From Chloroflexota bacterium (GTDB taxonomy: Bacteria > Chloroflexota > Dehalococcoidia > GIF9 > AB-539-J10), in contig JAUVWD010000059.1 in NCBI GenBank assembly GCA_030604285.1, positions 1-5,374 of the forward strand: DNA of 5,374 bases. The letters run 5' to 3'. A model generated the notes under the pieces. That model made no database searches. It was not told the origin of the DNA and saw nothing but the letters and a program-made list of their open reading frames with translations. The translations under genes and the position numbers were made by a program. Below are positions 1 through 5,123 of the stretch, in pieces. Position 1 is the stretch's first letter. Each line of letters starts with the position of its first letter.

Positions 1-365
1 CAGCTGGCTCCCGAGCTATTGTTGTTGCCTGCGACATGTCGTTCTTAAGCGTTGCTTTGCTTGGCTATATGGCTCAGCTCTCCCCAGCCTTTGATGTTGT
101 CGTTCCCAGGATAAAAGAAATGATAGAGCCACTTTGTGCCATATATTCCAAGAATTGCCTCGTCCCCATCCAGAGCTTGCTGGAGCGCAATGAACTAGGG
201 ATTAGGGAGCTTTTTAAGACGGTCAGGGTAAGGTATGTGGAAGAAGATGATATTGATCAATTCGACCCAGAACACTTGAGTTTCTTCAATGTAAACACCA
301 AGGCTGATCTGGACAAGGCGAGGAGACTGGCATTTCCGAAACGGCTCGCCAATGGGAAATACTGA
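1..365 (+). CDS. mobA: Molybdenum cofactor guanylyltransferase (MobA-like), 3' end only
   Basis: The reading frame is open from the left edge (first full codon at 3) to TGA at 363-365, giving 120 C-terminal residues of a protein usually near 190-200 aa. MobA joins GMP from GTP to molybdopterin in the cytoplasm, making the guanine dinucleotide cofactor of DMSO-reductase-family enzymes. Visible family features, in order: a hydrophobic strand ending in VVACDM, where the Asp matches the metal/nucleotide-binding position of this NTP-transferase fold; EPLCAIYSK, matching the usual (Q/E)PL-A-Y segment; and FFNVNTKADLDKA near the C-terminus, matching the FFN-NTP-DL motif. CDMSFL has Ser where Pro is common. 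The ATG at 36 is internal, not the start, because homologous sequence continues upstream of it. The fold resembles other nucleotidyltransferases (IspD, GlmU), but the C-terminal motif favours MobA. Confidence 0.85.
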   Translation, partial: AGSRAIVVACDMSFLSVALLGYMAQLSPAFDVVVPRIKEMIEPLCAIYSKNCLVPIQSLLERNELGIRELFKTVRVRYVEEDDIDQFDPEHLSFFNVNTKADLDKARRLAFPKRLANGKY

Positions 366-640
366 CGTGTTGCGAGTTGAGTTCACAATTGAAGTGTATG
401 GGTGTGTAACTGTGGTGGAATCTAGGTTCGGGCATAGAGGGCATTCAACAAGGATGGCAGCGCTCGCACTGTCTCTCTACGAGGTGGATTGGGAGCAGTC
501 AACACTAAGCTGCCTCGCTCGGCAAGAAGGCTAAAGGATGACTACTGGATACCCTCGCTGTGTTATTCTAATCTCTTATAAGATGCTAAAATCTGTAGTG
601 CTTAATTGTCCCTAAGTTAAGAATAGAGCGGAGGGAAACC
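366..640. other. Intergenic stretch between mobA and asd
   Basis: I see no convincing gene in these 275 bases. A 60-codon open frame (352-534) starts inside the mobA end, resembles no family I know and lacks a ribosome binding site. No strong hairpin followed by a T-run lies after mobA, so its terminator is not evident. The last 80 bases turn AT-rich and probably carry the promoter of asd. Confidence 0.6.
577..592 (+). promoter_or_regulatory. Possible -10 region for asd
   Basis: TATAAG (577-582) and TAAAAT (587-592) each match five of six bases of the -10 consensus in an AT-rich patch 50-65 bases before the asd start. Neither has a good -35 hexamer at 16-18 bases, so the exact promoter is uncertain. 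A weak CTTAA/TTAAG inverted repeat (601-605 with 617-621) lies just downstream. Confidence 0.25.
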
Positions 641-1720
641 ATGTTAAAAGCTGCAATCGTGGGAGCCACAGGCATCGTGGGTCAGCAATTCATCGTTGCC
701 CTGAAGAATCACCTCTGGATTGAAATCGGAGCACTGGCTGCCTCGGAGAGGTCAGCAGGGCGCAGCTACAAGGAGGCAATAACCGATGCCCAATCCAGAG
801 CACTGCGGTGGTTTTGCGACGAGCCTCCAATGGAAGAAGTCATGGCTATGTCAGTCCAGAATGCCATCGAAATGGATACCTCCGCCATAGATATCGTCTT
901 CTCCGCCATAGAGTCCGACCAGGCGAAGATTCTTGAGCCTAAATTTGCCGTTGACAAAGCGGTCATAAGCACCGCTTCAGCCTTCCGCTACGATGACGAC
1001 GTGCCCATCCTAATACCGGGCATCAACTCTGACCACGCCAGACTGCTCCAGGTTCAGAGAAAATCACGGGGATGGAAGGGTTTCATTACACCCATTCCGA
1101 ACTGCACCACCGCTGGCCTTGCAATAACGCTAAAACCAATCTACCAAGCCTTCGGTCTGAATGCTGCCATTATGACTTCGATGCAGGCCATGTCAGGGGC
1201 AGGCCGAAGCCCGGGGGTGATAGGCCTCGATATCCTGGACAACGTCATTCCCTTCATTCCCGGGGAAGAAGAAAAGGTGCAGCGTGAAACGCAAAAAATT
1301 CTGGGCAATTTCGAAGGCACTTCGATAAGTCCAGCGAGATTCAATGTAAGCTGCACCTGTACCCGTGTTAATGTACGAGAAGGACACACAGAATCGGTTT
1401 TCGCCTCTACCCAAAAGGCTTGTGAGGTAGACGACGTTGCCAGGGCGATGAGGGAATTCGGCGGTTCGGCCGGTGACGCCGACCTACCTTCGGCCCCCGA
1501 GCACATGATAATCGTGCTTGAAGACCCATTCAGGCCTCAGCCACGGCTTGACCGTGACACCGAAGATGGCATGACCACCGTGGTTGGCAGAATCAGGAAA
1601 GACACGGTGCTGGAAAATGGCATCAAGTATCTTCTGGTATCCCACAATACCAAGATGGGAGCCGCTAAGGGCGCAGTTCTTGTAGCTGAACTGCTTATCA
1701 GGGACGGATACATTTCATAG
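641..1720 (+). CDS. asd: Aspartate-semialdehyde dehydrogenase, fungal/archaeal type
   Basis: This 359-aa cytoplasmic enzyme reduces L-aspartyl-4-phosphate to aspartate-4-semialdehyde with NADPH, the branch-point step to lysine/diaminopimelate, threonine, methionine and isoleucine. The N-terminal Rossmann motif GATGIVGQQ is at residues 8-16. The catalytic thiol is Cys155 in PIPNCTT, and the catalytic base is His249 in RVNVREGHTES. Residues 185-200 read SGAGRSPGVIGLDILD; an SPG(V)-GLDILDN segment is what I recall from the yeast Hom2/archaeal-like branch rather than the E. coli Asd branch. SHNTKMGAAKGA near residue 336 is the usual C-terminal dinucleotide-domain motif. Length is normal and no lesion is seen. 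The ATG at 641 is supported by GGAGGG at 630-635, five bases upstream. Aspartokinase or dapA, frequent partners, are not adjacent, and large gaps on both sides suggest single-gene transcription. Confidence 0.95.
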   Translation: MLKAAIVGATGIVGQQFIVALKNHLWIEIGALAASERSAGRSYKEAITDAQSRALRWFCDEPPMEEVMAMSVQNAIEMDTSAIDIVFSAIESDQAKILEPKFAVDKAVISTASAFRYDDDVPILIPGINSDHARLLQVQRKSRGWKGFITPIPNCTTAGLAITLKPIYQAFGLNAAIMTSMQAMSGAGRSPGVIGLDILDNVIPFIPGEEEKVQRETQKILGNFEGTSISPARFNVSCTCTRVNVREGHTESVFASTQKACEVDDVARAMREFGGSAGDADLPSAPEHMIIVLEDPFRPQPRLDRDTEDGMTTVVGRIRKDTVLENGIKYLLVSHNTKMGAAKGAVLVAELLIRDGYIS

Positions 1721-1924
1721 GTATTGGCGTCACAGGCTCAAATCCTGCCCCAGGCTACTTCGATACAATCGCCCTACACCTGCTACATGTCCTTTCACCC
1801 TAGTTTTGCTTATCACGAGGGCTACAGGAGTTAACAGGTGACTTCCAGTGGATAACCAACTCCTTCTCGACATCGTGGATGGATTTCTTGCGCCAAGAGG
1901 TGCAGACTGAATCAAATGGTAGTC

Positions 1925-1953
1925 TTCGTAAATTGAGGGTTTTGCTTTATAAT
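1925..1953 (+). promoter_or_regulatory. Promoter for the VOC gene
   Basis: A perfect TATAAT -10 hexamer lies at 1948-1953. Seventeen bases upstream is TTCGTA (1925-1930), only three of six matches to the -35 consensus. Transcription would start near 1960, giving a leader of roughly 95 bases before the ATG at 2054. The weak -35 suggests low basal output or help from an activator, which is inference. Confidence 0.5.
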
Positions 1954-1974
1954 AGAGAGAGACCGAAAGCAATT

Positions 1975-2010
1975 GGGGAAAGCGGAAATATGGCGGAGTG
2001 CGTTTTCCCC
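1975..2010 (+). promoter_or_regulatory. Leader hairpin upstream of the VOC gene
   Basis: GGGGAAAGCG (1975-1984) pairs with CGTTTTCCCC (2001-2010) as a 10-bp stem with one G-U pair and a 16-base loop. It lies between the predicted transcription start (about 1960) and the ribosome binding site at 2041. The bases after the stem (CTTTGCG) are not a good T-run, so it does not look like a simple intrinsic terminator. It could stabilise the mRNA, bind a regulator or be part of a larger cis-acting fold. I do not recognise a known riboswitch. Confidence 0.5.
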
Positions 2011-2053
2011 CTTTGCGACGGCCAAATGTAATGAAACATGGGAGGTAAATAAT

Positions 2054-2932
2054 ATGAAGATGGAGAAAATTGTTGAAGTAGGGGTTGCGGTCAAGAATCT
2101 GGAGTCGACGTCCAAGAAATACGTGGAGATCTTAGGAGCTACGCCGTCCGAGATAGTGCCTGTTGACCAGTACGGAAACCTTTGCCAGATGTGCCGCATA
2201 ATTGACGTTGACCTGAGGCTTATGGAGCCTACCGTGGACAACGATACGGCCAAACTTATTGAGAAACGGCGCGGCGATTGCCTTAGCTACATCGGCTTTA
2301 GAGTACCTGATATCGATGGAGCTATAGCCTGGCTGAAACAAAACAATGTCAAGATGATCGATGAGACGCCCAGAGCTGAAGATGGCGTGAGGTTTGCCTT
2401 TGTTCATCCGGATTCCTTTAGAGGCATGCTGTTCAAGCTGATAGAGGGGGAACACAAGCACAGATATCTCCCCGAGCCGCCCGCGCATAAGGCAATTCCG
2501 GCACCTGCCAGGGTAAAACGCTTGTACCATATTGGGGTAAATGTCACTGACCTTGACGCCGCCACGCAGTTGTACACGGAGGTTCTGGGTACCAGGCCTT
2601 CCGCGGTTCAGACCGTCGAGATGTATGATATGAAGTGCACCATGAACCGCATTGGTGATGTTGAGTTCGAGTTGCTAGGGGCGACGCGTGAGGACGGGGT
2701 CATTGGCAAGTCTATTGCCAGAGTTGGCGAGGGCATCGTCCATCTTGCTTTCCTTGTTCCCGATATTGAGGCTACTATAGCCTGGCTGATGAAAAGCGAA
2801 ATCAGGATGATTGACGAGACGCCTAAGGAGCCGGGCATTGAGCCCTTTCGGGAGGCGTTTACACACCCGGCAGGCTTCAACGGGGTGATGTACGAATTCA
2901 TCCAGGGCGAGCATCATCTATTTGAGCAATAG
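2054..2932 (+). CDS. Tandem VOC-domain protein (methylmalonyl-CoA epimerase/glyoxalase superfamily)
   Basis: This 292-aa soluble protein has two vicinal-oxygen-chelate domains, about residues 4-131 and 154-286, joined by a Pro/Ala-rich linker. Both resemble methylmalonyl-CoA epimerase most, but the substrate cannot be named. Against the epimerase ligand pattern (His, Gln/Glu, His, Glu), domain 2 has His159 (YHIGV), Glu206 (FELLG), His230 (VHLAF) and Glu281 (YEFIQ), a complete metal site. The same positions in domain 1 are Glu8, Arg55, Tyr79 and Lys128, so that half probably binds no metal and may serve structure or ligand binding. Spacing of the four positions is 47/24/49 residues in domain 1 and 47/24/51 in domain 2, confirming the alignment. 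The ATG at 2054 is chosen because GGAGGT (2041-2046) sits seven bases upstream; the frame is open further upstream but without protein similarity. Dioxygenase or fosfomycin/bleomycin-resistance roles are less likely alternatives. Confidence 0.85.
   Translation: MKMEKIVEVGVAVKNLESTSKKYVEILGATPSEIVPVDQYGNLCQMCRIIDVDLRLMEPTVDNDTAKLIEKRRGDCLSYIGFRVPDIDGAIAWLKQNNVKMIDETPRAEDGVRFAFVHPDSFRGMLFKLIEGEHKHRYLPEPPAHKAIPAPARVKRLYHIGVNVTDLDAATQLYTEVLGTRPSAVQTVEMYDMKCTMNRIGDVEFELLGATREDGVIGKSIARVGEGIVHLAFLVPDIEATIAWLMKSEIRMIDETPKEPGIEPFREAFTHPAGFNGVMYEFIQGEHHLFEQ
2322..2336 (+). repeat. 15-bp direct repeat, copy in VOC domain 1
   Basis: CTATAGCCTGGCTGA occurs here and again at 2775-2789, at equivalent places in the two domains (AIAWLK and TIAWLM). 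Both copies are followed by similar DNA encoding MIDETP. This is the best-preserved nucleotide trace of the internal duplication. Confidence 0.75.
2775..2789 (+). repeat. 15-bp direct repeat, copy in VOC domain 2
   Basis: Second identical copy of CTATAGCCTGGCTGA, the partner of 2322-2336, in the matching helix of the second VOC domain. Confidence 0.75.
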
Positions 2933-3102
2933 GGAGCGTAAGTCTATCGAAGTGACGGCTCCTGTGGATAGAGGCGGTGCCACGCTGACTAGAATCTGAA
3001 AGATAGAGAGGCATAGTTCAGAATCATACAGTGGTTCAGTAGACTCTGATCCTGTTCAATGAATCGCCTCTTTTGTTTAGTAAGCATGTCTACTGGCGCC
3101 AT

Positions 3103-3343
3103 GCGGCAATCGTCAAAACGTCATCAAAGGGACAGGTTCTGATACCTAAGCAAATGCGAAGGAAGCTGGGATTAAGGGAGGGCAGAAAGTGAGCCTGAAA
3201 ATAATTGGTGACCAGAAAATAGGACTGGCCCCCGTTCCTATAGAGGCGGTGGAAGCCTTCTGGGGGATATTCGAGGAAGGCGCCTCACTCACCGAGGCCC
3301 CGCTCAAAGAGCGAAAGCAGGGACTTACACGTGAGGAAAGTAG
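3103..3343 (+). pseudogene. AbrB/SpoVT-type antitoxin (VapB-like), frameshifted remnant
   Basis: From 3109 the frame reads IVKTSSKGQVLIPKQMRR then KLGLREGRK, the classic swapped-hairpin AbrB DNA-binding motif (SKGQV-IPK followed by LGL-EG). It hits TGA at 3190-3192. The expected continuation, VSLKIIGDQKIGLAPV, is present one frame over from GTG at 3189, so one base has been lost near 3187-3189. No start codon with a ribosome binding site precedes the first segment in its own frame. An ATG at 3086 or 3101 lies in another frame, suggesting a second lesion. The C-terminal part (to about 3341) is acidic/basic, as in antitoxin tails. Intact relatives repress their own operon and neutralise the adjacent PIN toxin. 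The downstream PIN remnant supports this identity. The exact ends are uncertain. Confidence 0.7.
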
Positions 3344-3733
3344 GACTGCTTGCTTCTTTGCCCTCTTGGCATAGCTCAAGAAAAAGAAAAGCTACCAAAA
3401 GGTCAAAGACATCCTTGCTTCCCATGGGGAAGGAGAGGAAGACCTTTTGATGAAGGAAATCAATGTGGGCGAGGTCTATTATCTCCTCGCGAGCGGTCAC
3501 TCGGTGCCGCACAATACTTCCTGCATGACATTCTCCAAGCTCTTGCCATAAAGATAACACCCAACTCCCTTTCCGACGTCATAATGGCACCAATAATCAA
3601 AGCTCAATCTCCCATTGCCTAGGCCGATGCCTTCGCTGTCGCCACCGCCATTAAGTATGATGCTACTTTGGTCACTGGGGACCCAAGCTTTGAGAAAGTA
3701 GAACATCCGATAGAAATCGAGTGGCCAAGATAA
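3331..3733 (+). pseudogene. PIN-domain toxin (VapC-like), multiply disrupted
   Basis: The pieces join into one PIN-domain ribonuclease of about 130 aa. GTG at 3331 opens VRKVGLLAS. A one-base loss near 3358 then shifts to ALLA, stop TAG (3372-3374), and KKKKSYQKVKDILA continuing to MKEINVGEVYYLLA (about 3440-3492). A further frameshift near 3488-3495 leads to RERSLGAAQYFLHDIL, and a TAG at 3620-3622 interrupts what is normally (Y)ADAFAVATA. The tail ATLVTGDPSFEKVE runs to TAA at 3731-3733. PIN acidic residues remain in NVGEV, ADAF and TGDP. The first Asp of the usual V-LD-(S/T) motif appears as Ala (GCT). Intact VapC proteins cleave RNA, but this copy cannot make a full product. Its position directly after the AbrB remnant, with overlapping ends, is the usual vapBC layout. 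Confidence 0.75.
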
Positions 3734-3947
3734 TAGAGATGCCGTATTGTCACTGGTTGAGACTTCATCGCCGCGGCTAACGCATCTAACTCTTATTTAC
3801 GCGAGGCACACCTGTTTGATCCCCGTTGCCGAAGCCCTTCAAAGTGGTTTGACGTCCGCCATAATGCACCAGGATTTCAAGCAACGGCTTGCGAGCATTA
3901 AGGGGGAGCATGCAGAAGTACTAAGGATGGCTGCTGTCAAGGGCAAT
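3734..3947. other. Spacer between the dead and the live toxin-antitoxin modules
   Basis: An open frame of 92 codons from TTG at 3747 to 4025 runs through this stretch and into the next gene. It has no ribosome binding site, resembles nothing I know and contains the promoter and operator of the next gene, so I do not call it. Another frame (3761-3907) is also open but starts without a start codon. The stretch may be decayed coding DNA. Confidence 0.4.
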
Positions 3948-3976
3948 TTGACAAGCAAGGATGTGTGCTTCATACT
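3948..3976 (+). promoter_or_regulatory. Promoter of the RHH/MazF-type operon
   Basis: A perfect -35 hexamer TTGACA (3948-3953) is followed after 17 bases by CATACT (3971-3976), four of six matches to TATAAT. Transcription would begin near 3983, about 25 bases before the antitoxin ATG. The -10 overlaps the repeated CATAC/GTATG elements, as expected for a repressible promoter. Confidence 0.65.
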
Positions 3977-3995
3977 GTGGTATGAATGTAGTATG
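3971..3995. promoter_or_regulatory. Candidate antitoxin operator (CATAC/GTATG half-sites)
   Basis: CATAC (3971-3975) and GTATG (3980-3984) form an inverted repeat with a 4-base spacer, and GTATG recurs at 3991-3995, eleven bases or about one helical turn later. The sites cover the -10 and start region just ahead of the ribosome binding site. Ribbon-helix-helix antitoxins commonly bind such short repeats to repress their own operon. The sites are seen; the binding is inferred. Confidence 0.5.
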
Positions 3996-4008
3996 AGGAG
4001 GTGGTATT

Positions 4009-4266
4009 ATGCCAAAGGCGGCTAAGATTGCTATCAGCCTTTCCGAGGAAGTGCTTGGTGCCGTGGAACGGGAGCGAAGGCTTAGCGGCGAGAGCCGTAG
4101 CCAGTTCTTTTGCCGTGCGGTTCAGACACTGTTGCGCCGCGAGAGAGAGCAGGAGATGAACGAGCGGTATGTGCGTGCCTACCAGCAGATACCTGAAACC
4201 GAAGAAGAAGTTGAGGCAGCACGGCGTGCTGCCAGCAGCATCCTGGCTCAGGAACCCTGGGAATGA
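4009..4266 (+). CDS. Ribbon-helix-helix (CopG/MazE-like) antitoxin
   Basis: This 85-aa protein is the likely antitoxin for the toxin that follows. Residues 6-11 (KIAISL) form the DNA-binding strand, about 12-25 helix A and 29-43 helix B, with the RHH turn LSGESRSQF between them. The rest is strongly charged and includes PETEEEVEAARRAA and an acidic/aromatic tail ending EPWE, the kind of segment that in MazE-type antitoxins lies across the toxin and blocks its RNA site. Start: ATG at 4009 with GGAGGT at 3997-4002, six bases upstream, a strong site fitting the need for excess antitoxin. The stop overlaps the toxin start (ATGA, 4263-4266), so translation is coupled. It probably dimerises and, with the toxin as co-repressor, binds the GTATG repeats upstream. 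A plain CopG-type regulator is the alternative, but the partner gene makes antitoxin most likely. Confidence 0.85.
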   Translation: MPKAAKIAISLSEEVLGAVERERRLSGESRSQFFCRAVQTLLRREREQEMNERYVRAYQQIPETEEEVEAARRAASSILAQEPWE

Positions 4267-4577
4267 AACGGGGCGAGCTATGGTGGGCAGAATTGGAACC
4301 GCCCGCGGGGGGCCGCCCGGTAGTGGTTCTATCCCGTGATGAGGCTTGTGCCGTCCGCTCTCTCATTATCGTGGCACCAATTACCACCCGCATACGCCAT
4401 ATTCCCTCCGAAGTGCCTTTGGGAACTGATGATGGTATGCCGCAGAACTGCGTTGCTAACCTGGATACCATTACCACCATCCCTAAGGATTGCCTTCGCA
4501 ATCGGCTTGTCGCCCTGAGCCCCCAGAAAATGAAGGACGTCGAAGCGGCTGTTCACTTCGCTCTGGGCATGGGTTAA
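4263..4577 (+). CDS. MazF/PemK-family mRNA interferase toxin
   Basis: This 104-aa protein has the compact SH3-like barrel of MazF/PemK toxins, which cut single-stranded RNA at short sequences and halt growth when the antitoxin is lost. It opens with MKRGELWWAELEP, then GGRPVVVLSRD, whose Arg18 matches the catalytic Arg25 of Bacillus subtilis MazF. APITTRI follows, with Thr41 matching Thr48. The typical PSEVPLGTDDGMPQNCVANL and DTITTIPKDCL segments come next, and the C-terminal helix is VEAAVHFALGMG. The loop between strands 1 and 2 is short, and total length is slightly under the usual 110-117 aa. No lesion is visible, so the toxin is probably active. Translation starts at ATG 4263, overlapping the antitoxin stop, with only a weak AGGA at 4250-4253, consistent with less toxin than antitoxin. 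The cleavage sequence cannot be predicted from these residues. Confidence 0.92.
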   Translation: MKRGELWWAELEPPAGGRPVVVLSRDEACAVRSLIIVAPITTRIRHIPSEVPLGTDDGMPQNCVANLDTITTIPKDCLRNRLVALSPQKMKDVEAAVHFALGMG

Positions 4578-4625
4578 TCTCCCCAAGGGACTATTTTGAA
4601 GCAGAGCCATTTCCATATTAAACAA

Positions 4626-4672
4626 ATTGCTGCTTTTGTGCAATCAAGTAACAATTCAGGTTTTTGTTACTT
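4626..4672. repeat. Two back-to-back hairpins after the toxin gene
   Basis: ATTGC/GCAAT (4626-4630 with 4640-4644) and AAGTAACAA/TTGTTACTT (4646-4654 with 4664-4672) are two perfect stems, each with a 9-base loop, separated by one base. They start about 48 bases after the toxin stop. They are AT-rich and not followed by a T-run, so a terminator role is only possible. Confidence 0.5.
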
Positions 4673-4711
4673 ATGCTGAACATTTTGCACTTCTGTGTAG
4701 CTGGCTAACAA

Positions 4712-4725
4712 AACAAGCGCTTGTT
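4712..4725. repeat. 14-bp perfect palindrome
   Basis: AACAAGCGCTTGTT is its own reverse complement over 14 bases with no spacer. Such sites often bind dimeric regulators, but no nearby gene start shows what it would control. Confidence 0.6.
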
Positions 4726-4732
4726 CCCCAAT

Positions 4733-4803
4733 TGTGACCTCACCACCAGCAACAGCCTCGCTACCCTGTAACCTGTACAGTACTACTATGTGGTGGTCTC
4801 ACA
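4733..4803. repeat. Imperfect inverted repeat with internal CTGTACAG palindrome
   Basis: The arm at 4733-4748 (TGTGACCTCACCACCA) is an imperfect reverse complement of 4789-4803 (TGTGGTGGTCTCACA). The 40 bases between contain the perfect 8-bp palindrome CTGTACAG (4773-4780). Confidence 0.4.
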
Positions 4804-4822
4804 GGCATGTGAGCTGGCAATT

Positions 4823-4853
4823 CCACAAAGCCAGTCTTGAGGGGCTTGTGTGG
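4823..4853. repeat. 10-bp hairpin with one bulge
   Basis: CCACAAAGCC (4823-4832) pairs with GGCTT (4843-4847) and TGTGG (4849-4853), leaving G4848 bulged and a 10-base loop. An alternative stem CTGGC/GCCAG (4814-4818 with 4830-4834) competes for the same bases, which would allow two exclusive folds. Confidence 0.45.
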
Positions 4854-4958
4854 ATTTCACTACTAGGGATGTAGCTGTGGCATCCATCGTGGCCAATAGA
4901 CTAGTCGCGAAGCAGTTGCACATGCTTACGAAAGTACAAGCGTAGTTTCAACAACGAT

Positions 4959-4980
4959 GGCGATGTCGGTCTTCATCGCC
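4959..4980. repeat. 7-bp perfect hairpin
   Basis: GGCGATG (4959-4965) and CATCGCC (4974-4980) form a perfect stem with an 8-base loop. There is no T-run on either side. Confidence 0.4.
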
Positions 4981-5123
4981 TGGTTGCCTGCGGTGATGTT
5001 TATGGCACCTTAACGTTGATCGTCACTACGTGCCACGCAGTACAGGAGCGGCCTCACGAGATCGCTTGCTAAGTCTCAATGGGACCAAGGCGCTGCAACT
5101 ACAGGCTAGATGCTGCACGCCCT

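Larger units (their letters stand above)
1721..2053. other. Gap between asd and the VOC gene, with promoter and structured leader
   Basis: No gene is supported in these 333 bases. The first 200 hold no recognised element apart from a small hairpin directly after the asd stop (CAGG at 1733-1736 with CCTG at 1744-1747), which lacks a following T-run. From about 1925 it contains a promoter and a leader hairpin, listed separately. The downstream frame stays open upstream to 1973, but that stretch overlaps the hairpin and resembles no protein. Confidence 0.6.
4578..5123. other. 546-base gene-free stretch rich in inverted repeats
   Basis: No frame on either strand gives a convincing protein, and stops are frequent. 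The stretch contains a series of hairpins and palindromes (4626-4672, 4712-4725, 4733-4803, 4773-4780, 4823-4853, 4959-4980), listed where clearest. It could hold a structured RNA, the terminators of the flanking convergent genes, or a decayed mobile element. No transposase motif is recognisable. Confidence 0.5.

Noticed and set aside
352..534. 60-codon open frame after mobA
   Set aside because: It starts inside the mobA end, has no ribosome binding site and resembles no family. The length is within chance expectation.
1732..1748. tRNA T-arm-like sequence (AGGCTCAAATCCT) right after asd
   Set aside because: It resembles GGTTCAAATCC, but the stem has an A-C mismatch, the upstream bases are asd coding sequence, and no D-arm, anticodon arm or acceptor stem can be formed.
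1973..2053. N-terminal extension of the VOC protein from TTG 1973
   Set aside because: It overlaps a 10-bp hairpin and lacks VOC similarity. GGAGGT at 2041-2046 points clearly to ATG 2054.
2992..3071. Inverted repeats GAATCTGAA/TTCAGAATC and AGAGGC/GCCTCTTTT as VOC terminator, and a tRNA-Gln-like ACTCTGATCC
   Set aside because: The first stem has a mismatch and no T-run. The second has a loop over 50 bases. The tRNA-like piece lacks acceptor and T stems.
3747..4025. 92-codon open frame between the toxin-antitoxin modules
   Set aside because: It has a TTG start, no ribosome binding site and no recognisable similarity, and it contains the promoter, operator and ribosome binding site of the next gene.
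4866..5010. Short open segments in the hairpin-rich stretch, one ending in a hydrophobic run
   Set aside because: They lack start codons with ribosome binding sites, are interrupted by stops, and match no transposase or other family I know.
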